A stretch of DNA of 56,225 bases from Balneolaceae bacterium (GTDB lineage: Bacteria; Bacteroidota; Rhodothermia; Balneolales; Balneolaceae), in the NCBI GenBank assembly GCA_009711805.1, contig VEMX01000015.1:1-56225 (forward strand). Direction: 5' to 3'. Of the stretch, positions 28,272-36,096 are shown piece after piece. The translations under genes and the position numbers were made by a program. Numbering within the stretch: the stretch's first letter is position 1; every line of letters starts with the position of its first letter. The notes under the pieces are model-generated. The model had not been told where the DNA came from and ran no database searches. It saw only the letters and a program-made list of their open reading frames with translations.

Positions 28272-29042
28272 TTGCTCAAAATAAGCTCTTATAATGTAAA
28301 TGGAATTCGGGCGGCACACAGGAAGGGGTTCACGGACTGGGTGGCTGAAAGCAATCCTGATATAATTTGTATCCAGGAATTGAGAGCTACTGAAGAACAG
28401 ATACCCAGGGAGATTAAAGATCTGGGTTATCATGAATTCTACCATGATGCAGAGAAAAAGGGTTATTCGGGGGTTGCTATCCTGAGCAGAATAGAACCCC
28501 AAAAAATTGTTAGAGGGATGGGGGTTGAATGGGTAGACAACGAAGGCCGGATTATAATGGCAGAGTATGATAAATTCCGCCTTTTTTCGGTTTATGCCCC
28601 CAGTGGAACGACAGGAGATGTTCGGCAAGATATGAAAATGAGTTTTTTGGATGATTTTATCCGGCTTGGTCAGGATTTGGTAGCAGACGAAAAACCAACT
28701 CTTTTTTGTGGCGATATCAATATCTGCCATAAAGCCATTGATATTCATAATCCCAAACGAAATAAGAATACCTCCGGTTTCTTGCCTGAAGAACGAGAGT
28801 GGGTTTCATCTTTCTTAGACAAGGGATATCGTGATGTGTTTAGGGAACTACATCCAGACAAAACGGACTTATACAGCTGGTGGAGTTACCGGGCAGCTTC
28901 AAAAGAAAGGAATAAAGGTTGGCGAATTGATTATCATCTTGCTACAGATGATCTAATGGCCAAAGCAAACCACGCCGAGATAGAACGGAAATGGGATTTA
29001 TCCGACCATGCCCCTGTAAGCGTGAGTTACAATATTGATTAG
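28272..29042 (+). CDS. xth: Exodeoxyribonuclease III
   Basis: AP endonuclease and 3'-5' exonuclease of base-excision repair. The 256 residues show SSYNVNGIRAAHRKGF, CIQELRATEEQIP (catalytic Glu), the SVYAPSG motif, GDINICHKAIDIHNPK, GWRIDYHLAT and LSDHAPVSV. The start is a TTG six bases after tyrS; no in-frame ATG is available nearby, and the N-terminus aligns well from there. Last gene of the operon. Confidence 0.94.
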   Translation: MLKISSYNVNGIRAAHRKGFTDWVAESNPDIICIQELRATEEQIPREIKDLGYHEFYHDAEKKGYSGVAILSRIEPQKIVRGMGVEWVDNEGRIIMAEYDKFRLFSVYAPSGTTGDVRQDMKMSFLDDFIRLGQDLVADEKPTLFCGDINICHKAIDIHNPKRNKNTSGFLPEEREWVSSFLDKGYRDVFRELHPDKTDLYSWWSYRAASKERNKGWRIDYHLATDDLMAKANHAEIERKWDLSDHAPVSVSYNID

Positions 29043-29088
29043 CAGAGGATAAAGTGGTTCATTAAGGCTAAAAAAGGTTAGGCAATAT

Positions 29089-29535
29089 ATGGGAACGCAT
29101 TACCCAGGTACAGAAAAAGAGAAAAACACACTGAATGCATTTATAAAATTAATGCGTGCATCTGAAAGTGTTTCGGGCCGTCTCAGCAGGCACCTTGCAG
29201 AAGCAAATCTTACAACCAGTCAATTTGGTATTCTCGAGGCTTTACTACACCTGGGGCCTCTTAACCAGAGAGAGTTGGGACAAAAAATATTAAAGAGTGG
29301 TGGTAATATTACGTTTGTAATAGATAACCTCGAAAAAAGTGGACTGGTAAATAAAAGCAGGGACCCCAACGACCGAAGGGCGGTTATTATTAAGCTCAGT
29401 TCCAGGGGAAAAGCATTTATTGAAGACTTCTTTCCACAACATCTTGAAAAAATAATGGAAGAGTTATCAGTGTTGTCCGAAAAAGAAAAAAAATCATTGG
29501 CAGAAATATGTAAGAAACTCGGCCTGGAAAAATAA
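29089..29535 (+). CDS. MarR-family transcriptional regulator
   Basis: 148 residues of winged-helix MarR type: LTTSQFGILEALLHLGPLNQ, recognition region KILKSGGNITFVIDNLEKSG, and the wing with RDPNDRRAVIIKLSSRGK. It probably represses its own or a nearby gene in response to a small ligand; none is evident, since the downstream side is repeat-rich DNA. It starts 47 bases after xth. Confidence 0.93.
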   Translation: MGTHYPGTEKEKNTLNAFIKLMRASESVSGRLSRHLAEANLTTSQFGILEALLHLGPLNQRELGQKILKSGGNITFVIDNLEKSGLVNKSRDPNDRRAVIIKLSSRGKAFIEDFFPQHLEKIMEELSVLSEKEKKSLAEICKKLGLEK

Positions 29536-29611
29536 TATTTTGATGTTGAATTAGTTTACAAAATAGGTTCAATGATATTGGACTTATTATTGTGACTCCA
29601 TTAAATCCTAC

Positions 29612-29648
29612 AAGGGGTAAGCCTGATTAGCTTGCCCCTTATTTTATA
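29612..29648 (+). terminator. Terminator after the MarR gene
   Basis: Stem AAGGGGTAAGC / GCTTGCCCCTT with one T-G pair, loop CTGATTA, then ATTTTATAT. Confidence 0.85.
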
Positions 29649-29740
29649 TATCAAGCTCATCTCGTTTTTTACCCCATCCCAATATGATATATTTCTGTAA
29701 GATCTAATATATACTTATACATATGTAGGTTAAATGCGTG

Positions 29741-29801
29741 TGGGTACTTCCCAGAAAAGTGTGTCTTCCGGTAGCATAAAAAAGTCTTCTTGTGTAGGTT
29801 T
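29741..29801 (+). repeat. Left arm of an imperfect inverted repeat about 0.8 kb across
   Basis: Shares GGTACTT-CCCA, AGTGTGTCT and TCTTNCTTGTGTAGGTT, in the same order with small gaps, with the reverse complement of 30475-30535. The ends may mark a decayed mobile element. Confidence 0.5.
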
Positions 29802-30021
29802 GGCGGCGCTGGCAGGGGTCTGTGAGAAATGGCGGGGAAAATACCGGCGATTTGCCCCCTTAAACAATGAACCAAGATATCGGGCGGGGTTCACCTATCT
29901 AAACTACGGGGGTATTAAAGAAGGAGTCATCGCGGGCGAAGTGTATACGAAGACCCGCGATCTCCCTGGTACGGGCAAGGTGGTTAACAAGGAGGCCGTG
30001 GCAGGTGCAACCCATGTGGCG

Positions 30022-30116
30022 GGAGATCCCGGATCGGCGACTTCACTTCGTTACGCCTTGTCCGGGATGACGGGGGTTTCCCGCACGCATCCCGATTTGA
30101 TCGGGAGAAGATGCGG
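30022..30116. repeat. REP-like palindromes
   Basis: ATCCCGGA (30026-30033) pairs with TCCGGGAT (30061-30068). Next to it a nested hairpin has outer stem CCGCA / TGCGG (30081-30085, 30112-30116) and inner stem TCCCGAT / ATCGGGA (30090-30096, 30100-30106). Related outer sequence (CCCGCACGCA ... GAAGATGCGG) occurs at 48515-48545. Confidence 0.6.
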
Positions 30117-30126
30117 AATCACCTTG

Positions 30127-30362
30127 TTAGCCCGAATTATTCACGAATGGATGCAAAATGGCGATCTATATACTTGAATATATTACCGTTGAATTGCTTT
30201 ATGTAATAGCCCAATTTTAAGGTACGGATTAGGCGGCGAAATTTCCCCGTACGCTGCGTTCAAGTGAAAATTGGGGTACTCAGGGTACCACAGTACCCTT
30301 CCGTTCCCATTTCCACTTCGCCTTGCGTACGATTAAATTTCTTGGTGAATAATCCGGGTTAG
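30127..30362. mobile_element. 228-bp MITE-like element, copy A, with TTAG target duplication
   Basis: The element proper is 30131-30358. Terminal inverted repeats are CCCGAATTATTCAC (left) and GTGAATAATCCGGG (right), 13 of 14 complementary. The flanks are an exact 4-bp direct repeat TTAG (30127-30130, 30359-30362). Inside are CCCAATTTT / AAAATTGGG and a strong hairpin GGGTACT / AGTACCC (30274-30280, 30292-30298). It carries no gene. It matches copy B at 223 of 228 positions, all five differences being transitions. Confidence 0.88.
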
Positions 30363-30474
30363 GGCATGTAGCCATGGACAAGCGGTGCTACCGAAGAAAA
30401 GTATCCAATTAAATACGACACGAATCTTTTTCCACCTGAGCCAGCTACCAACTAACTCAAAAAATAAGTACGTT

Positions 30475-30535
30475 GTTAACCTACACAAGCAAGACCTCCA
30501 GACACACTAATTGGGTAAGTACCTGCGTGTGATTT
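30475..30535 (-). repeat. Right arm of the imperfect inverted repeat
   Basis: Reverse complement counterpart of 29741-29801, about 0.7 kb away. The sequence between contains the REP-like hairpins and element copy A. Confidence 0.5.
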
Positions 30536-30635
30536 GGGCAGGTCTAATATTCAAGAGCTTAAAGTGTACAGCAGTACAGGAGGATTAAAGCAAAAATGAT
30601 TAAGCAGTGCTATTAGAATTTAAAAAATAATAGCA

Positions 30636-31202
30636 CTATCCAGCTTTCTTAACCGCCTCATATATAAAATAGGGTGGGATGTTCTTCCAGCAGAAAGTAG
30701 TATCGTAATTCTGAAAAACCGTCATTAAAGGTTTTTTCAGGTGCCCGGTTGTTTGGTAGGCCAGGAACGAACCGTCATGCTTTAAAGTGGAAATAGTTTT
30801 ATCCAGAATACTGATTTTAAGATCCCAGTTAAAAAAGGAAAAAGGGATGCCCGAGATGATATGATCTACATTACCAACGGTATCATTTGGAAGTAAATCC
30901 ATCATTTCCTCCACACTCTTGTGAAACACCGTGAGCCGCGGATCATTAATAGAGCTGAGCTTCTTATAAAAATTATCATTGGTCTCAAATACATAGAGTT
31001 GGGCATCATCCCTCATTCTGCCCAGCAGGTATTTGGTAAATACGCCGGTACCTCCCCCATATTCAACAATGGTCTTTGTTTCATCGAAATCGATTAACGA
31101 ACAAAGCTTGCGGACACAGTATTGAGATGATGGGGTTATAGATGCCACATCCTTATCTGTGGCAAATGATTTTAAAAAAGTAATGGTACCTTTTAACGAC
31201 AT
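30636..31202 (-). CDS. SAM-dependent methyltransferase, phospholipid N-methyltransferase-like
   Basis: 188 residues. The start FLKSFATDKDVASITPSSQY resembles the phospholipid N-methyltransferase (PmtA) and rRNA dimethylase-like group. SAM motif I is VEYGGGTGVFTKYLLGRM; the later ISGIPFSFF takes the position of motif IV. The substrate cannot be fixed from sequence: phosphatidylethanolamine is the leading candidate, a different lipid or RNA is possible. Downstream of uvrB, with only one base between stop and start, so probably co-transcribed with it. Confidence 0.8.
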   Translation of the reverse strand: MSLKGTITFLKSFATDKDVASITPSSQYCVRKLCSLIDFDETKTIVEYGGGTGVFTKYLLGRMRDDAQLYVFETNDNFYKKLSSINDPRLTVFHKSVEEMMDLLPNDTVGNVDHIISGIPFSFFNWDLKISILDKTISTLKHDGSFLAYQTTGHLKKPLMTVFQNYDTTFCWKNIPPYFIYEAVKKAG

Positions 31203-31203
31203 A

Positions 31204-33255
31204 TTATATCTGTTCTTCTAATTGTGCAATTTGATCCCGAATACGCGCGGCTTCTTCGAATTCCATATTTTTTGCAGCATGATACATGGTATCCCGAAGA
31301 TGTTCAATAAGTTTGTCTTTACTTTCGAATGTAACTTCGTTCATGGCCGGACTGGCTTTATATTTTACACCTTCATCGGCCACTTTTATTACTTCAAGAT
31401 AATCTTCTTCGCTTTTATCCTTCTGTTCACCAAAATCAAAGCTCTGATTGGATATCAAAGCAGGATCAACTAATGGTTTAAGTTCTTTTTTAATGGTCTG
31501 TGGCGTAATACCGTGTTCCTTATTATACTCTATCTGAATTTTTCGCCGACGCTTGGTTTCGTCAATAACCTTACGCATGCTCTTGGTGATTTTATCAGCG
31601 TACAGGATGGCTTTTCCTCCCACATTCCGTGCGGCGCGCCCCACAATCTGGAAAAGGGAAGTCTCAGACCTCAGAAAGCCTTCTTTATCAGCATCCATAA
31701 TAGCCACAAGGCTTAATTCAGGAATATCGATCCCCTCTCGCAGCAGGTTAATGCCAACCAATACGTCATAATCTCCGCGGCGGAATTTATATAAAACTTC
31801 GATTCTTTCAAGGGCATTTAACTCACTATGCATATAAGCGGCACTAATGCCCAGGTTTTTTAAATACTCGCTGAGTTCTTCGCTTAATCGCTTGGTTAAA
31901 GTGATAACCAATACCCGCTCTTTATTCTGAACTTTTTCTCTGATTTCATCCAACAAGTCATCTACCTGGCTCCCCAGCGGGCGGACTTCAATTTCAGGTT
32001 CCATCAGTCCGGTAGGACGAATAATCTGCTCGGTATAAACACCACCGCTTTGTTCCAGTTCATAGTCGGAAGGGGTTGCACTCACAAAAATAGCCTGGTT
32101 AATGAGACTTTCCCACTCTTCGAATGTAAGAGGGCGGTTATCCATGGCCGAGGGTAGTCGGAATCCGTGTTCAACCAGCTCAACTTTTCGGGAACGATCC
32201 CCTCCGTACATAGCTGAAACCTGGGGGACCGTCTGGTGACTCTCATCAATAACCAGCAAAAAATCATCGGGGAAATAATCGATAAGGCAATAGGGGCGCT
32301 CACCGGGCTTACGGGCACTCAAATAGCGGGAGTAGTTCTCAATGCCCGAGCAATAGCCTATTTCCTGGATCATTTCAATATCAAAAAGAGTGCGTTGCTC
32401 CAGGCGCTTGGCTTCCAAAAATTTTTCCTCATCAATTAACACCTTTGTCCTCCACTGCAGCTCCTCACGGATTTGTTCGATGGAAGATTCAAGGCGTGAC
32501 TTGGTGGTTACATAGTGGGAAGCGGGGTACACCCTGAATTCATCAACAGATTCAATAATATCGCCGGTGTCGGTATTAAACAGCTGCAGGGTTTCAATTT
32601 CATCTCCCCACATGGAAATTCGCAGCCCTTCATCGGAATAAGCAGGGTAAATATCTACCACATCGCCACGAACCCGGAAAGTGCCGCGTTTAAAATCAAT
32701 ATCATTTCGATTGTAATGCAGATCCACCAGATCGTACAGCAGTTTATTTCGGGGGATATTCATCCCGGTCTCCAGGTTGACAATCAGCTTCTCATACTCT
32801 GAAGGAGATCCGATACCGTAAATACAGCTGACCGAAGAAACAATAATCACATCGCGTCGGCCCGATAGCAGCGAACTGGTAGCACGAAGTCGCAAACGTT
32901 GGATTTCTTCATTTATAGAAAGGTCCTTCTCAATATACTTATCCTGGGTCGACATATACGCTTCAGGCTGATAGTAGTCGTAGTAGGAAATAAAGAACTC
33001 CACCCTGTTGTCAGGGTAAAAATCACTGAGTTCACGGTACAGCTGTGCGGCCAGAGTTTTATTATGGCTCATGACCAGGGTAGGCTTTTGCACATTTTCG
33101 ATTACATTGGCAACCGTGCGCGTTTTCCCGGAACCGGTTATACCCAGCAGAGTCTGAAACTGATCTCCGGCCTCAATACCTTCTGTAAGCTCTTCAATAG
33201 CTTTAGGCTGGTCGCCGGCGGGTTTAAATGGAGAATGAAGTTCGAATTGGGACAT
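31204..33255 (-). CDS. uvrB: UvrABC system protein B
   Basis: Damage-verifying helicase-like subunit of nucleotide excision repair. The 683 residues show SPFKPAGDQPKAIEEL, Walker A GITGSGKT, the beta-hairpin region YYDYYQPEAYMSTQDKYIEK, SVSCIYGIGSP, DESHQTVPQ, helicase motif VI QIVGRAARN, and the C-terminal UVR domain (NMEFEEAARIRDQIAQLEEQ). Full length. No uvrA or uvrC is in the window. Confidence 0.97.
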   Translation of the reverse strand: MSQFELHSPFKPAGDQPKAIEELTEGIEAGDQFQTLLGITGSGKTRTVANVIENVQKPTLVMSHNKTLAAQLYRELSDFYPDNRVEFFISYYDYYQPEAYMSTQDKYIEKDLSINEEIQRLRLRATSSLLSGRRDVIIVSSVSCIYGIGSPSEYEKLIVNLETGMNIPRNKLLYDLVDLHYNRNDIDFKRGTFRVRGDVVDIYPAYSDEGLRISMWGDEIETLQLFNTDTGDIIESVDEFRVYPASHYVTTKSRLESSIEQIREELQWRTKVLIDEEKFLEAKRLEQRTLFDIEMIQEIGYCSGIENYSRYLSARKPGERPYCLIDYFPDDFLLVIDESHQTVPQVSAMYGGDRSRKVELVEHGFRLPSAMDNRPLTFEEWESLINQAIFVSATPSDYELEQSGGVYTEQIIRPTGLMEPEIEVRPLGSQVDDLLDEIREKVQNKERVLVITLTKRLSEELSEYLKNLGISAAYMHSELNALERIEVLYKFRRGDYDVLVGINLLREGIDIPELSLVAIMDADKEGFLRSETSLFQIVGRAARNVGGKAILYADKITKSMRKVIDETKRRRKIQIEYNKEHGITPQTIKKELKPLVDPALISNQSFDFGEQKDKSEEDYLEVIKVADEGVKYKASPAMNEVTFESKDKLIEHLRDTMYHAAKNMEFEEAARIRDQIAQLEEQI

Positions 33256-33614
33256 ATAAAATTAGGCTATAAATACAGCCGCTGATGAAATAGGTTTTGC
33301 CTGATGATGTTATCCTAATAAAAAAGTTAAACGGTGGCAGAATCACAAAACAGAATATAAGAATAATCATTCTATAGTGATTTGATTATTTGTTGATTAG
33401 ATAGAAGGGAAATAGTCGTTCTTTTTGTAGTAAGTAGTTGGGTGTGCTTGGAATACATGTACCCTTCTTCTGCAAATACACCGGGTTGATTGGTGTTGCG
33501 ATTAGTAGTTGTAGATCCTCTATAGGAGAATTATGCCTGGATTAGTTTATTTGTGTCATCTGGATTATTCTGTCAATCCTGCAATCTATTATTTTGGGAG
33601 CGTTTTAAACATAA
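33256..33614. other. Intergenic region upstream of uvrB
   Basis: Divergent promoters for uvrB and the disrupted hydrolase gene are expected here. No gene, repeat or clear regulatory site stands out. Confidence 0.5.
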
Positions 33615-34659
33615 ATGATGATGCAAAACAATATTGGACAACCTAAGATATGTATAGCCTGTGGGACACAGTATCCTTCAAAAGTAGTACCGGAATATTG
33701 CACTATTTGTAAGGAAGACCGGCAGTATATTCCGCCGGAAGAGGGGCAAAAATGGGCCACTCACAATCAACTGTTAAAAGCCCACAGCAACCGTATCCTA
33801 AAGGTGAAAGACCGGATATATGAATTAAAGATGGTTCCTTCTTTCGCCATCGGCTAGCGGGCTTTGTTCATTCTGTCTGATCAGGGCAATATCCTGTGGG
33901 ATTGTATACCCTTGCTTAACCCGAATTATTCACGAATGGATGCAAAATAGCGATCTATATACTTGAATATATTATCGTTGAATTGCTTTATGTAATAGCC
34001 CAATTTTAAGGTACGAATTAGGCGGCGAAATTTCCCCGTACGCTGCGTTCAAGTGAAAATTGGGGTACTCAGGGTGCCACAGTACCCTTCCATTCCCATT
34101 TCCACTTCGCCTTGCGTACGATTAAATTTCTTGGTGAATAATCCGGGTTAATGAAGCCACTATAGCGTTTATCAAATCCAAAGGGGGGTTGGATGCCATT
34201 GCTTTCTCCCATCCCCATTATTACAGTAATATGAATGACTGGGCTAAAGTTTTCGAATGCCCCATCTATATTCATCAAAAAGATGAACAATGGATAATGG
34301 ATAAGGGCAAGCAGATCATTCTTTGGCGTGGAGATGAACAAACTCTCTGGAATGGCATGCAACTCATTAATATTGGTGGACACTTTTCAGGAAGCAGTGT
34401 TCTTCATGTTTTCTCTCTTTCTCCGGAGGGCTGTATATTCTGCGGAGATACTCTTTTCATAGCACCAAGCAAAAAACATATTTCTGTGATGTACAGCTAT
34501 CCCAACAGAATACCGTTGCCCCGTCAGGAAGTGAAACGGATTAAGGAGCGATTCGAATCTCTCTCATTTGACACCCTCTATGGATTTTGGAGCTGCCAAA
34601 ACCTTTCAACGAAGGTGAAGGAAATTATGAAGCAATCAATGGAGCGACACTTGCGATGA
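33615..34659 (+). pseudogene. MBL-fold hydrolase gene broken by a stop codon and a 228-bp insertion
   Basis: Two fragments belong to one gene. The first (33615-33857) has the CIACGTQYP / CTICKEDRQYIPPEEG zinc-ribbon-like N-terminus and ends at a TAG after VPSFAIG. Past that TAG the same frame continues RALFILSDQGNILWDCIPLL up to the TTAA at 33916. After the inserted element the frame resumes NEATIAFIKSKGGLDAIAFS, then HPHYYSNMNDW and NIGGHFSGSSVLH, GDTLF and YSYPNRIPLP. Removing the element and one TTAA restores IPLLNEAT. So a C-to-T change (probably CAG to TAG) and a transposition both disable it. The second part could still be translated alone from TTG 34189, but lacks the substrate-side half. 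Confidence 0.88.
33916..34151. mobile_element. 228-bp MITE-like element, copy B, with TTAA target duplication
   Basis: The element proper is 33920-34147, the same length as copy A. TIRs CCCGAATTATTCAC (33920-33933) and GTGAATAATCCGGG (34134-34147); exact flanking duplication TTAA (33916-33919, 34148-34151). It sits inside the MBL-fold gene, and deletion of element plus one TTAA restores the protein sequence exactly, which proves the boundaries. It encodes no transposase, so it must have been moved in trans. Confidence 0.92.
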
Positions 34660-34893
34660 CATCGACCCGAAGATGAACACATTATTTGAATGATATACAA
34701 AATGGTGTGCTGAGAGAGAACTTTGTGATGAAAAAAAGAAATACAGGTATATAAACCTCAGTTTATAACGAAATATTGAGTCATAAGTAAAAAAGGCCAC
34801 GCATTACAAAGCAGGAAGAAAATATTGTGATGGTGTTAGTCCAAATATTAACTTTGGTGTGTTTGCTATACGATAAACCACTGAACACGCCAA

Positions 34894-36027
34894 ATGCCAC
34901 ACCAAAACAGAGAATTAGCTTCTCCCCGAAAGAGAATTGATGAAATAGACGAACAAATCCTTGATTTACTTTCGGAGCGGGGAGATATAGTACGCGATGT
35001 CATAAAACGAAAGGTCAAAAACAAATTGCCTGTTTTTGTACCAAAGCGGGAAGAAGAGAAGTCGGAAGCTTTTAAGAAAATGGCTGCCCAAAAAGGCATA
35101 GACCCGGTTTGGGCCGAAGATTTTTTGCGAATGATTATGACAGCATCGCGGCATACCCAATCCCAGGAAAAATTTCCTATTGCCACGGAAGAACCCAGGC
35201 ACATTCTTTTTATAGGAGGTGAAGGGGGCATGGGTAAATTATATAAAGGTATAGCTGAGCAAACAGGGCACCACGCATATTCCATCGATAAATCAAATTG
35301 GTACGAACTGGAGGAACTGGCTCCCAAGCTGGATATGGTTATTGTAACCGTGCCCATTAATGTAACACAGGCTGTTATTGAACGCCTTTCAGGGCGGTTA
35401 CACGAAGATACCATACTGGCCGATTTCACCAGTAACAAAACCGAACCCATGCTGGCTATGTTAAATTCTCATACAGGTCCTGTGGTTGGTCTTCACCCTA
35501 TGCATGGCCCGGATGTTCAAAATCTTTCTAAACAATTAATGGTAGTATGCCCGGCGCGGGATGGAGACAAAGCCCGGTGGTTTGCCAAACAATGTGAGCT
35601 TTGGGGGATGCGCGTTATTGAGGCCGACCCCGAAAATCATGACCATGTAATGCACCTGGTACAGGGGTTGCGGCACTTTGTAGCTTTACTGCACGGCTCT
35701 TTCATGGAACATTACGACCTGAACCCCAACGATATGCTGGATTATTCTTCTCCAATATACCGCGCAGAATTAATGATGACCGGCCGAATATTTGCTCAGA
35801 GTGCAGAGCTCTATGCCGATATCGTATTTGCCAATGAAGAACGACGGGAGCTGTTACTCCGTTTCTTTAAGCATCACCAAAAGCTGGCACAAATGGTTGA
35901 AGAAAATGACCGGGAAGGATTTATACGGGAATTTGAGGGAGTTACAGATTTTTTCGGAAAGTTTGCCACGCAAGCTCTTCAGGAAAGTGAATACTTAATT
36001 AATCGCCTGGCCGACAGATTTTCATAA
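34894..36027 (+). CDS. tyrA: Bifunctional chorismate mutase / prephenate dehydrogenase
   Basis: Converts chorismate to prephenate and then to 4-hydroxyphenylpyruvate in tyrosine synthesis. The 377 residues comprise an AroQ-type chorismate mutase domain (RKRIDEIDEQILDLLSERGD, about 7-90) and an NAD-dependent dehydrogenase (ILFIGGEGGMGKLYKGIAEQ, then VVGLHPMHGPD, then HLVQGLRHFVALLHGSFM). The length equals that of the enterobacterial T-protein. It stands alone, with no aromatic biosynthesis neighbours. Confidence 0.94.
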   Translation: MPHQNRELASPRKRIDEIDEQILDLLSERGDIVRDVIKRKVKNKLPVFVPKREEEKSEAFKKMAAQKGIDPVWAEDFLRMIMTASRHTQSQEKFPIATEEPRHILFIGGEGGMGKLYKGIAEQTGHHAYSIDKSNWYELEELAPKLDMVIVTVPINVTQAVIERLSGRLHEDTILADFTSNKTEPMLAMLNSHTGPVVGLHPMHGPDVQNLSKQLMVVCPARDGDKARWFAKQCELWGMRVIEADPENHDHVMHLVQGLRHFVALLHGSFMEHYDLNPNDMLDYSSPIYRAELMMTGRIFAQSAELYADIVFANEERRELLLRFFKHHQKLAQMVEENDREGFIREFEGVTDFFGKFATQALQESEYLINRLADRFS

Positions 36028-36096
36028 GCAGGTGTTTCTTAATAATAGTTTTATCATATTGTTTTTATCGATCTCAATGAATAAATAAATGATTCC

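Larger units (their letters stand above)
29649..30635. other. Repeat island between marR and the methyltransferase gene
   Basis: About 1 kb with no credible gene. In order: left inverted repeat (29741-29801), REP-like hairpins (30022-30116), transposon-like element copy A (30131-30358), a 20-base motif shared with 5583-5602 (30385-30404), and the right inverted repeat (30475-30535). The 147-codon frame at 29734-30177 ends inside the mobile element and starts in the inverted repeat, so I treat it as chance. Confidence 0.6.

Noticed and set aside
27954-28748. 264-codon minus-strand frame opposite tyrS and xth
   Set aside because: It spans the junction of two well-supported genes on the plus strand and shows no domain.
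29734-30177. 147-codon open frame in the repeat island
   Set aside because: It begins inside an inverted-repeat arm, crosses REP-like hairpins and takes its last 15 codons from the mobile element. The composition is not protein-like and there is no family signature.
34866-35450. 194-codon Ser-rich minus-strand frame opposite tyrA
   Set aside because: Shadow of the chorismate mutase/prephenate dehydrogenase gene; no signal, motif or RBS.
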